Below, in pieces: positions 32,910 to 40,485 of a stretch of DNA of 61,892 nt. Source of the DNA: JACQHM01 sp964535215 (GTDB taxonomy: Bacteria > Methylomirabilota > Methylomirabilia > Methylomirabilales > JACQHM01); the NCBI GenBank assembly GCA_964535215.1, contig CAZHST010000021.1, forward strand, positions 1-61,892. Direction: 5' to 3'. Made by a program: the position numbers and the translations under genes. How positions within the stretch are numbered: the first letter of the stretch is position 1; the number at the start of each line of letters is the position of its first letter. The notes beneath the pieces were generated by a model. It was not told where the DNA came from, searched no databases, and saw nothing but the letters and a program-made list of their open reading frames with translations.

Positions 32910-33497
32910 ATGAGAAGGAAAAGGATCCTTCGAGGCTCGGCAGCCCTCCTCGTGTTCCTTACCCTGGCGACGATCGCTTCATCAACCTTTGCGGCTAATG
33001 CTAGGATCACCGATGTGATCGTCACCCAGGGTTCGGACGATCTTCTGGTCTATGCCACCCTGGAGAACGCCTTCACCAAAGAGGTCGAGGAGTCTATCGT
33101 GAACGGCGTTCCGACCACCTTCACGTATCATGTGCGGCTCATGCGGTACCGTTCCCTGGTCCCCGATGCAGAGGTGGCTTCCTTCTTAGTCCACCAGGGG
33201 GTTTCCTACGATCTCCTGAAGGACGAATTCACCTTCATCCAAGAGAACGGGTCGGAAAAAATCACGCGGGTCACGAAATCTTACGCCCAGGTGAAACGGT
33301 GGATGGGGCAGATCCGCGGGATCAAGGTGGGCTCCCGACGGGGTCTCGAGAAGGATCAGATCTACTACGTTCTGGTGAAGGCCGAGATCCGGTCGCTCAA
33401 GCTGATCTTTCCCTTAAACTACCTTTTGTTTTTCCTGTCCTTCTTCAATTTCGACACCCCCTGGGCCCGTTCCGCTTACTTTAAGGTGAGCCGATAG
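32910..33497 (+). CDS. DUF4390 envelope protein
   Basis: The predicted 195-residue protein has a Sec-type signal (MRRKRILRGSAALLVFLTLA, cut probably after FAANA) and a beta-rich domain. Its conserved features include DLLVYATLENAFTKEVEESI, GVPTTFTYHVRLMRYR, a DEFTFIQENGS segment and a C-terminal hydrophobic stretch (LNYLLFFLSFFNFDTPW). DUF4390 proteins nearly always sit directly upstream of an NtrY-type kinase, as here, so a role in sensing or presenting an envelope signal to it is plausible but unproven. An in-frame start at 32766 would add 48 residues without a signal peptide at the right place. Confidence 0.8.
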   Translation: MRRKRILRGSAALLVFLTLATIASSTFAANARITDVIVTQGSDDLLVYATLENAFTKEVEESIVNGVPTTFTYHVRLMRYRSLVPDAEVASFLVHQGVSYDLLKDEFTFIQENGSEKITRVTKSYAQVKRWMGQIRGIKVGSRRGLEKDQIYYVLVKAEIRSLKLIFPLNYLLFFLSFFNFDTPWARSAYFKVSR

Positions 33498-33507
33498 AGG
33501 CGGGGAT

Positions 33508-35769
33508 ATGGCCAAGCCATCCATGACATCCCGGGAGTCGGAAAGGAGGCGACGGACCCGTTTGATCCTCTTCAGCGTCCTCACCTTCGTGGTGCTGATG
33601 ACGACAGCCCAGGTCCTTGTCCACCAGCTCCGGGCCCCGAGTCCCCTCCCTAGCAACATCCTCATCTTCGCCTTGGTCAACATCAACGTGGTCCTCCTGC
33701 TAACCCTCATCCTCCTTGTCTTCCGGAACCTGTTCAAGATCTATCTCGAGCGCCGGAGCAACATCTTGGGGTCCCGGTTCCTGGTGAAGCTGGTGGTGGC
33801 CTTCGTTGGGCTGACCCTTCTCCCCTCCCTCATCCTGTTCGTGGTGGCCTCGAACTTCATCATCACCAGCATCGAGAGCTGGTTCAACATCCAGGTCGAG
33901 GAATCGTTGCAGCGATCCTTAGAGATCGCCCAGACCTACTACAGGAACTCCCAAGAGGGAACCCTCGCCTTTGCCCGGCAGATCTCCCAACAGATCATCG
34001 CGGAGGACCTCCTCAGCCAGGACGACCTCGGGATGCTCCAGCGGTTCTTGTCGGACAAACTGAAGGAATACCACCTGAGCACCCTTCAGGTTTTCTCCCG
34101 GGAGGGGAGGGAACTGGCCTCGGCCCGGGCCAGGAAGGCTCCCAGCCGGGGAGGAGCGGCTTTGGTCAGGGTCGTCCAGCAAGCCATGAAAGGGGAGGCC
34201 TTTGCTCTGGTTCAATCCATCCCCGAAGGGGATCTCATCCTGGGGATTGCTCCCATTGCCCCCCGATGGCGGGCAGGCAGCGTTTTGGGTGTGGTGGTGG
34301 CGACCAGTTTCGTCCCCGAAGGGCTCTTGGCCAAGGCCCATGACATCACGACGGGCTTCAAGGATTATAAGGTCCTAAAGATGCTGAAAGGCCCTCTTAA
34401 GGGGCAGGCCCTCCTCCTCTTCTTGATCATGACCCTGGTGATCATCTTCGCCGCCATCTGGGTGGGGGTCCACCTGGCCCGCGGGATCACGGTCCCGATC
34501 CAGCAACTGGCTGAGGGAACGCGGGCGGTGGCGGCCGGGAACCTGAACTTCAAGGTGGAGGTGAAGGCCGACGATGAAATCGGCATCCTCGTGGATTCCT
34601 TCAACACGATGACCGAGGATCTCTTGAAAAGCCAGGCGAAGCTGGAGGCGGCCAATCGGGAGCTTCAACAATCCAATGAGGAACTCCAGCGTCGCCGTGC
34701 CTATATGGAAACCGTCCTGCAAAACATCGCCGCGGGTGTCCTCTCCCTTGACCAGCGCGGGGTGATCAACACGGTCAACCAGGCCGCTCTCCGGATCCTG
34801 GATCTTCAGCCGGAGGAGGTCCTTGACCGGCCCTACCCGTTCCTCTTCCAGGAGGAGGCCTTCGCCCCTATAAAGCTCCTTTTAGATCGGATCAGCTCCG
34901 AAGGGCGGGGGGTCATTGACGAACAGGTCCTGCTTCGTCGGAACGGTCGGGTGATGACGCTGGCGGTAAGCGCCAGCAACCTTAGAGATGGGGAAGGGAA
35001 CCATCTGGGGATGGTTGTGGTCCTCGAGGACATTACCCAGCTTATCCGGGCCCAGCAGGCCCTGGCCTGGCGGGAGGTGGCCCGGAGGATTGCTCACGAG
35101 ATCAAGAACCCCCTAACCCCCATCAAGCTCTCGGCCCAGCGCCTCCGGAAGAAGTTCTTCGATCGCTCCCCGGATTATGAAAAGGTCTTCGATGAATCCA
35201 CCCGGACCATCATCCAGGAGGTGGACGGCTTAAAGGCCTTGGTCGACGAGTTCTCCCGGTACGCCCGGATGCCCTCTTCCGATCCTAGGCCTGGGGACCT
35301 CCATGGGGTGGTGGGCCAGGTGGTCACCCTCTACTCGGGACTCTCCCGGCAGGTCAAGATTACCACCGACCTCGACCCTTCCCTTCCCCTGGTAGATCTG
35401 GATCCGGAGCAGATGAAGCGGGCCCTCATCAACCTGGTGGACAACGCCGTGGCTGCCATCGAAGGGGAGGGGGAGATTGTCATCAGGACCCGATTCCTGC
35501 CCGATCACACCCGCGTCCTTTTAGAGGTGACAGACACCGGGTGTGGTATCCCTCCCCAGGACAAAGAGCGGTTGTTTCTCCCTTACTTCTCGACCAAACG
35601 CTCGGGGACCGGCCTGGGGCTGGCGATCGTCTACCGGATCGTGACGGAACATGGAGGGAGCATCCGGGTCGAGGACAACGTGCCAAGGGGAACAAGGATG
35701 ATTGTGGAACTTCCAGCCCTCCCCCGGGAGGGGGGATCGGGTCTCCCCTCGAAGGGTCAAGAGGGCTGA
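33508..35769 (+). CDS. ntrY: NtrY-type membrane sensor histidine kinase
   Basis: The 753-residue protein has three or four membrane helices near the N-terminus (about 20-45, 50-75, 90-120), a periplasmic or membrane-close sensor region, another helix (about 300-320), HAMP (GITVPIQQLAEGTRAVAAGN), PAS (ETVLQNIAAGVLSLDQRG) and HisKA with the phospho-His in ARRIAHEIKNPLTPIKLSAQ. The HATPase-type ATP domain ends the protein (N-box NLVDNAVAAIEGEGE, G1 DTGCGIPP, G2 GTGLGLAIV). NtrY homologues respond to nitrogen or membrane state. It is directly followed by its NtrC-type regulator gene. Confidence 0.93.
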   Translation: MAKPSMTSRESERRRRTRLILFSVLTFVVLMTTAQVLVHQLRAPSPLPSNILIFALVNINVVLLLTLILLVFRNLFKIYLERRSNILGSRFLVKLVVAFVGLTLLPSLILFVVASNFIITSIESWFNIQVEESLQRSLEIAQTYYRNSQEGTLAFARQISQQIIAEDLLSQDDLGMLQRFLSDKLKEYHLSTLQVFSREGRELASARARKAPSRGGAALVRVVQQAMKGEAFALVQSIPEGDLILGIAPIAPRWRAGSVLGVVVATSFVPEGLLAKAHDITTGFKDYKVLKMLKGPLKGQALLLFLIMTLVIIFAAIWVGVHLARGITVPIQQLAEGTRAVAAGNLNFKVEVKADDEIGILVDSFNTMTEDLLKSQAKLEAANRELQQSNEELQRRRAYMETVLQNIAAGVLSLDQRGVINTVNQAALRILDLQPEEVLDRPYPFLFQEEAFAPIKLLLDRISSEGRGVIDEQVLLRRNGRVMTLAVSASNLRDGEGNHLGMVVVLEDITQLIRAQQALAWREVARRIAHEIKNPLTPIKLSAQRLRKKFFDRSPDYEKVFDESTRTIIQEVDGLKALVDEFSRYARMPSSDPRPGDLHGVVGQVVTLYSGLSRQVKITTDLDPSLPLVDLDPEQMKRALINLVDNAVAAIEGEGEIVIRTRFLPDHTRVLLEVTDTGCGIPPQDKERLFLPYFSTKRSGTGLGLAIVYRIVTEHGGSIRVEDNVPRGTRMIVELPALPREGGSGLPSKGQEG

Positions 35770-35796
35770 GCGCTGAAGGCTTGTTCGGGGCGGACG

Positions 35797-37158
35797 ATGG
35801 CACAGGAGGAGATCTTGGTTGTTGACGACGAGGAGAAGGTGCTGGATGTCCTGGTGAGTATCTTGGTCGATGGGGGGTATCGGGTGACGACGGCCAAAAG
35901 TGGCGAGGAGGCCTTGCGGCAGGTGCAGCGGGTCCCCCCTGATCTGGCGATCCTCGACATCTGGTTGCCGGGGATGGATGGGCTCCAGGTTCTGGAGGTC
36001 CTGAAGCGGCTCCACCCCGATCTCCCTGTCATCATGATCTCCGGCCATGGGACGATCGAGACGGCGGTGAAGGCCATCAAGATGGGGGCCTACGACTTTA
36101 TCGAAAAACCCCCGGACATGGATCGGACCCTGTTGACGATCCGCCATGCCCTCGACCAGCACCGGTTAGAACGGGAAAATCGAGCCCTCAGGGAACACCT
36201 GGAGCGTCGTTACGAGATTGTGGGGGTGAGCGAGGCCATTAGGCAGCTGAAGGCTCAAATCCTGGCCGCCGCTCCGACCAACGGGAGGGTTCTGATCCTT
36301 GGGGAGAGTGGGACGGGCAAGGAGCTGATCGCCCGGGCCATCCACCAGGCGAGTCTCCGGCGGGACAAGCCTTTCGTTGAGGTGAACTGCGCCGCCATCC
36401 CCGAGGATCTCATCGAGAGTGAGCTCTTCGGTCACGAGAGGGGAGCCTTCACCGGGGCCTTGACGAGGCGACGGGGGAAGTTTGAGCTGGCCGATGGGGG
36501 GACCTTGTTCCTGGACGAGGTGGGTGACATGAGCCTGAAGACTCAGGCCAAGGTCCTCCGGGTGCTCCAGGAGCAGACCTTTGAGCGGGTGGGAGGGGCC
36601 GAGACGATCCATGTTGACGTCCGGGTCATTGCCGCCTCCAACAAGGATCTGGAGGAAGAGATCTGGAAGGGGGCGTTCCGGGAGGATCTCTACTACCGGT
36701 TGAACGTCATCCTCTTCAAGGTCCCTCCCTTAAGGGAGCGCAAGCAGGACATCCCTGTCCTCGCCGAGCACTTTTTAAGGCTGTTCTGCCAGGAGTATGG
36801 GAAGCGGGACAAGTCCCTTTCTCCCGAGGCGATGGATCTGCTGGTCCAGTACGCCTGGCCGGGGAATGTCCGGGAACTCAAAAACGTCATGGAGCGGATG
36901 GTCATCATGGTCCCTGGGCCGGTGATCCACGCTGACGATCTCCTTCCCTCCCTCCGCCCGAAGGTTGGAAGGGGGGCGGAACCTTTCGAGGGGGGAAGCC
37001 TCCGGGAGGCGAGGGAGCGCTTCGAGCGGGAGTATATCCTCAAGCGCCTGGAAGAGCACCACTGGAACATCACGAAGACCGCCGAGCGGCTTGGAATCGA
37101 GCGGAGCCATCTTCATCGAAAGCTGAAGGCCTATGGGATTACCTTGAGGGGGGATTGA
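35797..37158 (+). CDS. ntrX: NtrC-type sigma-54 response regulator
   Basis: The 453-residue protein has the receiver (acidic pair VVDDEEKV, phospho-Asp in LAILDIWLPGMDGLQV, Lys in DFIEKPPDM), the sigma-54 AAA+ domain (Walker A ILGESGTGKELIARAI, GAFTGA loop, Walker B GGTLFLDEVGDM, R-finger region) and a Fis-type HTH (NITKTAERLGIERSHLHRKL). It activates sigma-54 promoters when phosphorylated, presumably by the adjacent kinase. NtrX is the usual name for the partner of NtrY. I see no obvious -24/-12 GG-N10-GC element in the neighbouring intergenic regions, so its targets probably lie elsewhere. Confidence 0.92.
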   Translation: MAQEEILVVDDEEKVLDVLVSILVDGGYRVTTAKSGEEALRQVQRVPPDLAILDIWLPGMDGLQVLEVLKRLHPDLPVIMISGHGTIETAVKAIKMGAYDFIEKPPDMDRTLLTIRHALDQHRLERENRALREHLERRYEIVGVSEAIRQLKAQILAAAPTNGRVLILGESGTGKELIARAIHQASLRRDKPFVEVNCAAIPEDLIESELFGHERGAFTGALTRRRGKFELADGGTLFLDEVGDMSLKTQAKVLRVLQEQTFERVGGAETIHVDVRVIAASNKDLEEEIWKGAFREDLYYRLNVILFKVPPLRERKQDIPVLAEHFLRLFCQEYGKRDKSLSPEAMDLLVQYAWPGNVRELKNVMERMVIMVPGPVIHADDLLPSLRPKVGRGAEPFEGGSLREARERFEREYILKRLEEHHWNITKTAERLGIERSHLHRKLKAYGITLRGD

Positions 37159-37170
37159 TATTCCCCCTTA
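37149..37170 (+). terminator. Hairpin at the ntrX stop
   Basis: GGGGGA (37149-37154) and TCCCCC (37162-37167) flank seven bases and are followed by TTAA. The hairpin contains the regulator's stop codon. A second perfect stem, CCGAGC-TAGG-GCTCGG, follows at 37194-37209. Neither has a long U tract. Confidence 0.3.
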
Positions 37171-37247
37171 ACGCTGGGGCGGGCAAAGCCCATCCGAGCT
37201 AGGGCTCGGACCAACCCTGGCCGCGCTCTCATTAAAGGGCCTGGGTG

Positions 37248-37937
37248 ATGTGGAAGGGCTTCAAGCGAAAGGTGGTGTTCCCTAATCGGCACGAGGCGGG
37301 GGAGGCCCTGGCGGAGGAGTTGGCCCGCCGTCCTCTTCACGACCCCATCGTTTTAGGAATCCCCAGGGGAGGGGTGGCTGTCGCCTTCCCGATCGCCAAG
37401 CGCCTCACCTGTCCCCTGGAGGTCCTGGTCCTGAAGAAGGTTCCCGTTCCCTGGAGCCCGGAGGCAGGAATCGGAGCCATCGCCCCGGACAAGACGCTGA
37501 TCCTGAATGAACCCATGGTGGCAAGCCTCCGGCTCAGGCCGTCGGAGATCGAGCCTATCGTCCAGAGGGTCTATCAGGAGGTCCTCCGGCGAGACCAGCT
37601 CTATCGGGGGAGGAGGCCCTTTCCGGATCTTTCGAACCGCTCGGCCATCCTGGTAGATGATGGCCTGGCGACCGGCTATACCATGCTGGTGGCGGTAGAG
37701 TTCGTGAGGAGGCGGGGGGCGGGGAAGGTCGTCGTGGCCGCCCCGGTCGCCTCGGACTCGTCGGTTGCGGTCCTCGCCCCCAAGGTGGACGAACAGGTGA
37801 TCCTTCATGTGAGCGATGCCTTGACCTTTGCCGTGGCGGATTTCTACGAAGACTTCTCTGAGATGATGGACGAGGAGGTCCTGGAGCTTCTCAAACGGGC
37901 AGCCTCTCTTGGGGCCGAGCCACCTCCTCAAGGGTGA
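37248..37937 (+). CDS. Phosphoribosyltransferase-domain protein
   Basis: The 229-residue protein matches the family with VLGIPRGGVAVAFPIAKRL, LEVLVLKKVPVPWSPEAG and the PRPP-binding acidic motif SAILVDDGLATGYTMLVAVE. The normal role of the fold is transfer of phosphoribose from PRPP; this subgroup, often annotated putative phosphoribosyltransferase, has no agreed substrate. It could instead be a regulator related to PyrR. It lies 90 bases after the response regulator and is probably in the same transcript as the HAMP-domain gene. The ATG at 37248 is preceded by a GTG one codon earlier. Confidence 0.75.
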   Translation: MWKGFKRKVVFPNRHEAGEALAEELARRPLHDPIVLGIPRGGVAVAFPIAKRLTCPLEVLVLKKVPVPWSPEAGIGAIAPDKTLILNEPMVASLRLRPSEIEPIVQRVYQEVLRRDQLYRGRRPFPDLSNRSAILVDDGLATGYTMLVAVEFVRRRGAGKVVVAAPVASDSSVAVLAPKVDEQVILHVSDALTFAVADFYEDFSEMMDEEVLELLKRAASLGAEPPPQG

Positions 37938-38004
37938 TCGTCCGATGACCCAGGAAGCCGAAGGATCTGGGGCAACTGGGAGCCCTTTGGGAAGGAGGTC
38001 ACGA

Positions 38005-38604
38005 ATGGCGGAGCGACCCTGGAAGCGGACACGATTCTACGTCCATGGCATTCAACGGAAGTATCTTCTCCTCTCGCTGGTCCCCCTGATCATCTCCTCT
38101 TTTCTCATCATCTTTTTCCTCTTCATTCCCCTGGACCTGATTGTCCTCTTCCGGGAATCACCGGCCGAGCGGGATGCGGCCCTCGACCAGCTCCGGGCCT
38201 TGGGGGTGAGGGTGTGGCCGGCCATCTTCCTGGCCATGGTCATCTCTGCCATCTTAAGCCTCTTCGTCACCCACAGGTTCGCCGGACCGATCTACCGCTT
38301 CCAGGAGACGGTGAGACGGATGGCCGATGGTGACTTCTCGGTGAAGGTGACCCTCCGGAGAGGGGATGACCTCAGGGAGCTGGAGGGCCTGATGAATCAG
38401 GTGTTGACGAATGTGGGCTCTACCGTCACCGCCCTGCGGGAGCGGGAAGAGGCCCTGACCGGAAAACTCGAAACCCTCTTGAACATGCTGAAGGGCGGCC
38501 AGATGAGTCAGGGAGAACTCCTCAACGCCCTGGGCGAGATCGTAGAGCACCAGAAAGGGACCAGGGAGATCCTGGCGAAGTTTCAGACCGGTGAGGGACG
38601 CTAG
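38005..38604 (+). CDS. Membrane protein with HAMP domain, no output module
   Basis: The 199-residue protein carries two membrane helices (LLLSLVPLIISSFLIIFFLF and about residues 70-92), a loop of some 35 residues between them, then HAMP (FAGPIYRFQETVRRMADGDF, VTLRRGDDLRELEGLM) and a coiled coil to the end. There is no kinase, methyl-accepting or cyclase domain, so it may partner another protein or relay a signal mechanically. The start at 38005 follows AAGGAGG, six bases ahead; an upstream in-frame ATG (37945) adds 20 residues. It lies between a phosphoribosyltransferase and a HAD phosphatase. Confidence 0.75.
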   Translation: MAERPWKRTRFYVHGIQRKYLLLSLVPLIISSFLIIFFLFIPLDLIVLFRESPAERDAALDQLRALGVRVWPAIFLAMVISAILSLFVTHRFAGPIYRFQETVRRMADGDFSVKVTLRRGDDLRELEGLMNQVLTNVGSTVTALREREEALTGKLETLLNMLKGGQMSQGELLNALGEIVEHQKGTREILAKFQTGEGR

Positions 38605-39261
38605 ATGCCTCAGGCGCTCATCTTCGACCTGGACGGGGTGATCGTGGACTCGGAACCCCTCCATCTGCTGGCCACTCAACGGACCCTTCAGGTGATCGGC
38701 CGGGACCTCTCGGAGGAGGAGTACTACCGCCGCTACGTCGCCCTGACCGACCGGGAGCTCTTTGAGGCCCTCCTGGGGAGGGGAGATCCTCGGGTTGAGC
38801 ACCTGGTGGCCGAGAAACAGCGCCTTTACCGGGAGCTGACCGCCTCGGGGGTGAAGCCGTATCCCGCGACGGTGGCCTTCATTGAGCGGGCCCAAAAGGT
38901 CTTTCCCTTAGCCCTGGCCACAGGGGCGACCCGGGAGGAGGCGGAGGAGGTGCTCCGACGGTTGGGCATCCGTGAGGCCTTTCAGGTTGTCGTCACGGCA
39001 GAGGATTACCCGAGAGGGAAGCCGGATCCAGCCCCCTTTCTCCTGGCGGCTCACCATCTTGGGGTGCCTCCTCACCGGTGTGTGGTCATTGAGGACTCGA
39101 AGGAGGGGATCAAGGCGGCCAAGGCGGCCGGGATGGTCTGTCTCGCGTTGACCCACACCCATCCGGGGAGTGAGCTCACCCACGCGGATCTCGTCCTTGA
39201 GACGTTGGACGGCCATGACCCGAAGGAGCTCTACCTTCGCTTCAACCAGGTAGATTGTTGA
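38605..39261 (+). CDS. HAD-superfamily hydrolase (beta-phosphoglucomutase-like)
   Basis: The 218-residue HAD enzyme has motif I FDLDGVIVDSEP (nucleophile D, acid D), motif II at LALATGATRE, motif III lysine in RGKPDPAPFLLAA and motif IV VVIEDSKEGIKAAKAAG. The helical cap between residues 15 and 85 places it in the subfamily of phosphoglucomutase/phosphoglycolate phosphatase enzymes. Phosphoglycolate phosphatase would fit a RuBisCO-bearing organism, but the cap cannot tell these apart by eye. It begins directly after the HAMP gene's stop, and the following kinase gene overlaps its end. Confidence 0.85.
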   Translation: MPQALIFDLDGVIVDSEPLHLLATQRTLQVIGRDLSEEEYYRRYVALTDRELFEALLGRGDPRVEHLVAEKQRLYRELTASGVKPYPATVAFIERAQKVFPLALATGATREEAEEVLRRLGIREAFQVVVTAEDYPRGKPDPAPFLLAAHHLGVPPHRCVVIEDSKEGIKAAKAAGMVCLALTHTHPGSELTHADLVLETLDGHDPKELYLRFNQVDC

Positions 39262-40358
39262 CCATCGTGGAGGTCAAGGCGATCCAGGTCCCCGAAGGCT
39301 GGCACCAGGCAGCTGACGTCATCGCCCGCGAAAGGGGGCTTGTTCTCCTGGTGGGGGCCTCCGATGCGGGGAAGACCACCCTCGCCCGGTATCTGATCGG
39401 GGAATGGAACCGGAAAGGGATCAGGGTGGCCCTGGTGGATGGCGACATCGGGCAATCGACCCTTGGACCTCCTACCACGATCAGCCTGGCCTTCTTCCCT
39501 CCCGGCTCCCTTGAGAACTTCCCCCCTCCTGTGATCCTCCGTTTCATCGGTGCGACCTCCCCCCACGGCCACTTCCTCCCCTTGATCGTTGGCTTGAAAA
39601 GGCTGGTGGATCGAGCAGCTGCCGAAAAGGTCGGGATCATCCTGGTGGACACCACCGGGTTGATCCACGGCCCGGCCGGGAGGGAACTGAAGTTTCGGAA
39701 GATCGATCTCCTCCGCCCCCAGCACCTCATCGCCTTGGAGCGCCAGGGAGAGGTTGAACCGCTTCTCCTGCCGTATGAGGGCCGGAGGGATCTCAGGGTT
39801 CATCGTCTCCCGGTGGCCGAGGCGGCGGCAAACAAATCCCGGGAGGGGAGACGAGCCCATCGGGAGCGGAAATTTCGGGAGTACTTTGCCAGGGCCCATC
39901 CTCTAGAGCTTTCCCTCAAGAGGGTTAGGCTCCACGGGTTCTGGTTCCAAGGGGGGAGAACGCTTCAAGCTGACGAGGTGGCCTTCCTCGAGAAAACCCT
40001 TGAGGCGGTCATCCTCTACGGTGAGCAGGGTCCCGAAGGGCTGGAGTTATTGCTCGATGGTGGTTTCACACCCGGGGAGTTTTCCCGGATCAAACACATG
40101 TTTGGGGTTCCCGGGGTAAGGATCATTGATGTGGCAAACCTGAGAGGGCTCCTCCTCGGCTTAAACGATGCCGAGAACGACACCCTAGCGTTAGGCATCC
40201 TCCAGCACCTCGATTTCAGGAAGGGGACCCTTTCCTGCCTGACCCCCCTTCCGGATCCCGGGGCTGTAACCCTCGTCCAATTGGGCTCCCTTCGGATTGA
40301 TCCGATGGGGAGGGAGCTGGGAAGCGTTTCCCGGAGGTACCAGGTCGAGACCGGTTGA
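39255..40358 (+). CDS. Clp1/Grc3-type polynucleotide 5'-hydroxyl kinase homologue
   Basis: The 367-residue protein has Walker A VGASDAGKTTLARYL, the acidic motif ALVDGDIGQSTLGPPTTIS (D-x-D-x-GQS, the Clp1 signature), IGATSPHGHFLPLIVGLKRL and a Walker-B-like region GIILVDTTGLIHGPAG. A C-terminal domain of about 150 residues follows. Clp1/Grc3 proteins phosphorylate 5'-OH ends of RNA; the family is widespread in archaea and eukaryotes and patchy in bacteria. The target here is unknown. Start is uncertain: TTG at 39255 or 39258 or GTG at 39267, all overlapping the HAD stop, implying translational coupling. Confidence 0.8.
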   Translation: MLTIVEVKAIQVPEGWHQAADVIARERGLVLLVGASDAGKTTLARYLIGEWNRKGIRVALVDGDIGQSTLGPPTTISLAFFPPGSLENFPPPVILRFIGATSPHGHFLPLIVGLKRLVDRAAAEKVGIILVDTTGLIHGPAGRELKFRKIDLLRPQHLIALERQGEVEPLLLPYEGRRDLRVHRLPVAEAAANKSREGRRAHRERKFREYFARAHPLELSLKRVRLHGFWFQGGRTLQADEVAFLEKTLEAVILYGEQGPEGLELLLDGGFTPGEFSRIKHMFGVPGVRIIDVANLRGLLLGLNDAENDTLALGILQHLDFRKGTLSCLTPLPDPGAVTLVQLGSLRIDPMGRELGSVSRRYQVETG

Positions 40359-40392
40359 GGGGGACCATAGAGAACTCCCCAAAAAATATGTC

Positions 40393-40422
40393 TTGACAAG
40401 CTTTCCTCCTTCCCCTGATAAT
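40393..40422 (+). promoter_or_regulatory. Strong sigma-70 promoter for the patatin fusion
   Basis: Consensus TTGACA (40393-40398) and GATAAT (40417-40422) with an 18-base spacer (17 to TGATAA). Predicted transcript start near 40429, 57 bases before the ATG. It starts a new unit after the HAMP-HAD-kinase run. Confidence 0.65.
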
Positions 40423-40485
40423 CAGACCTATTCTTCCCAAAATGGGGCCCCCTTATATCTCTCCCGTCTCCCTCTAGGTTCTCAG

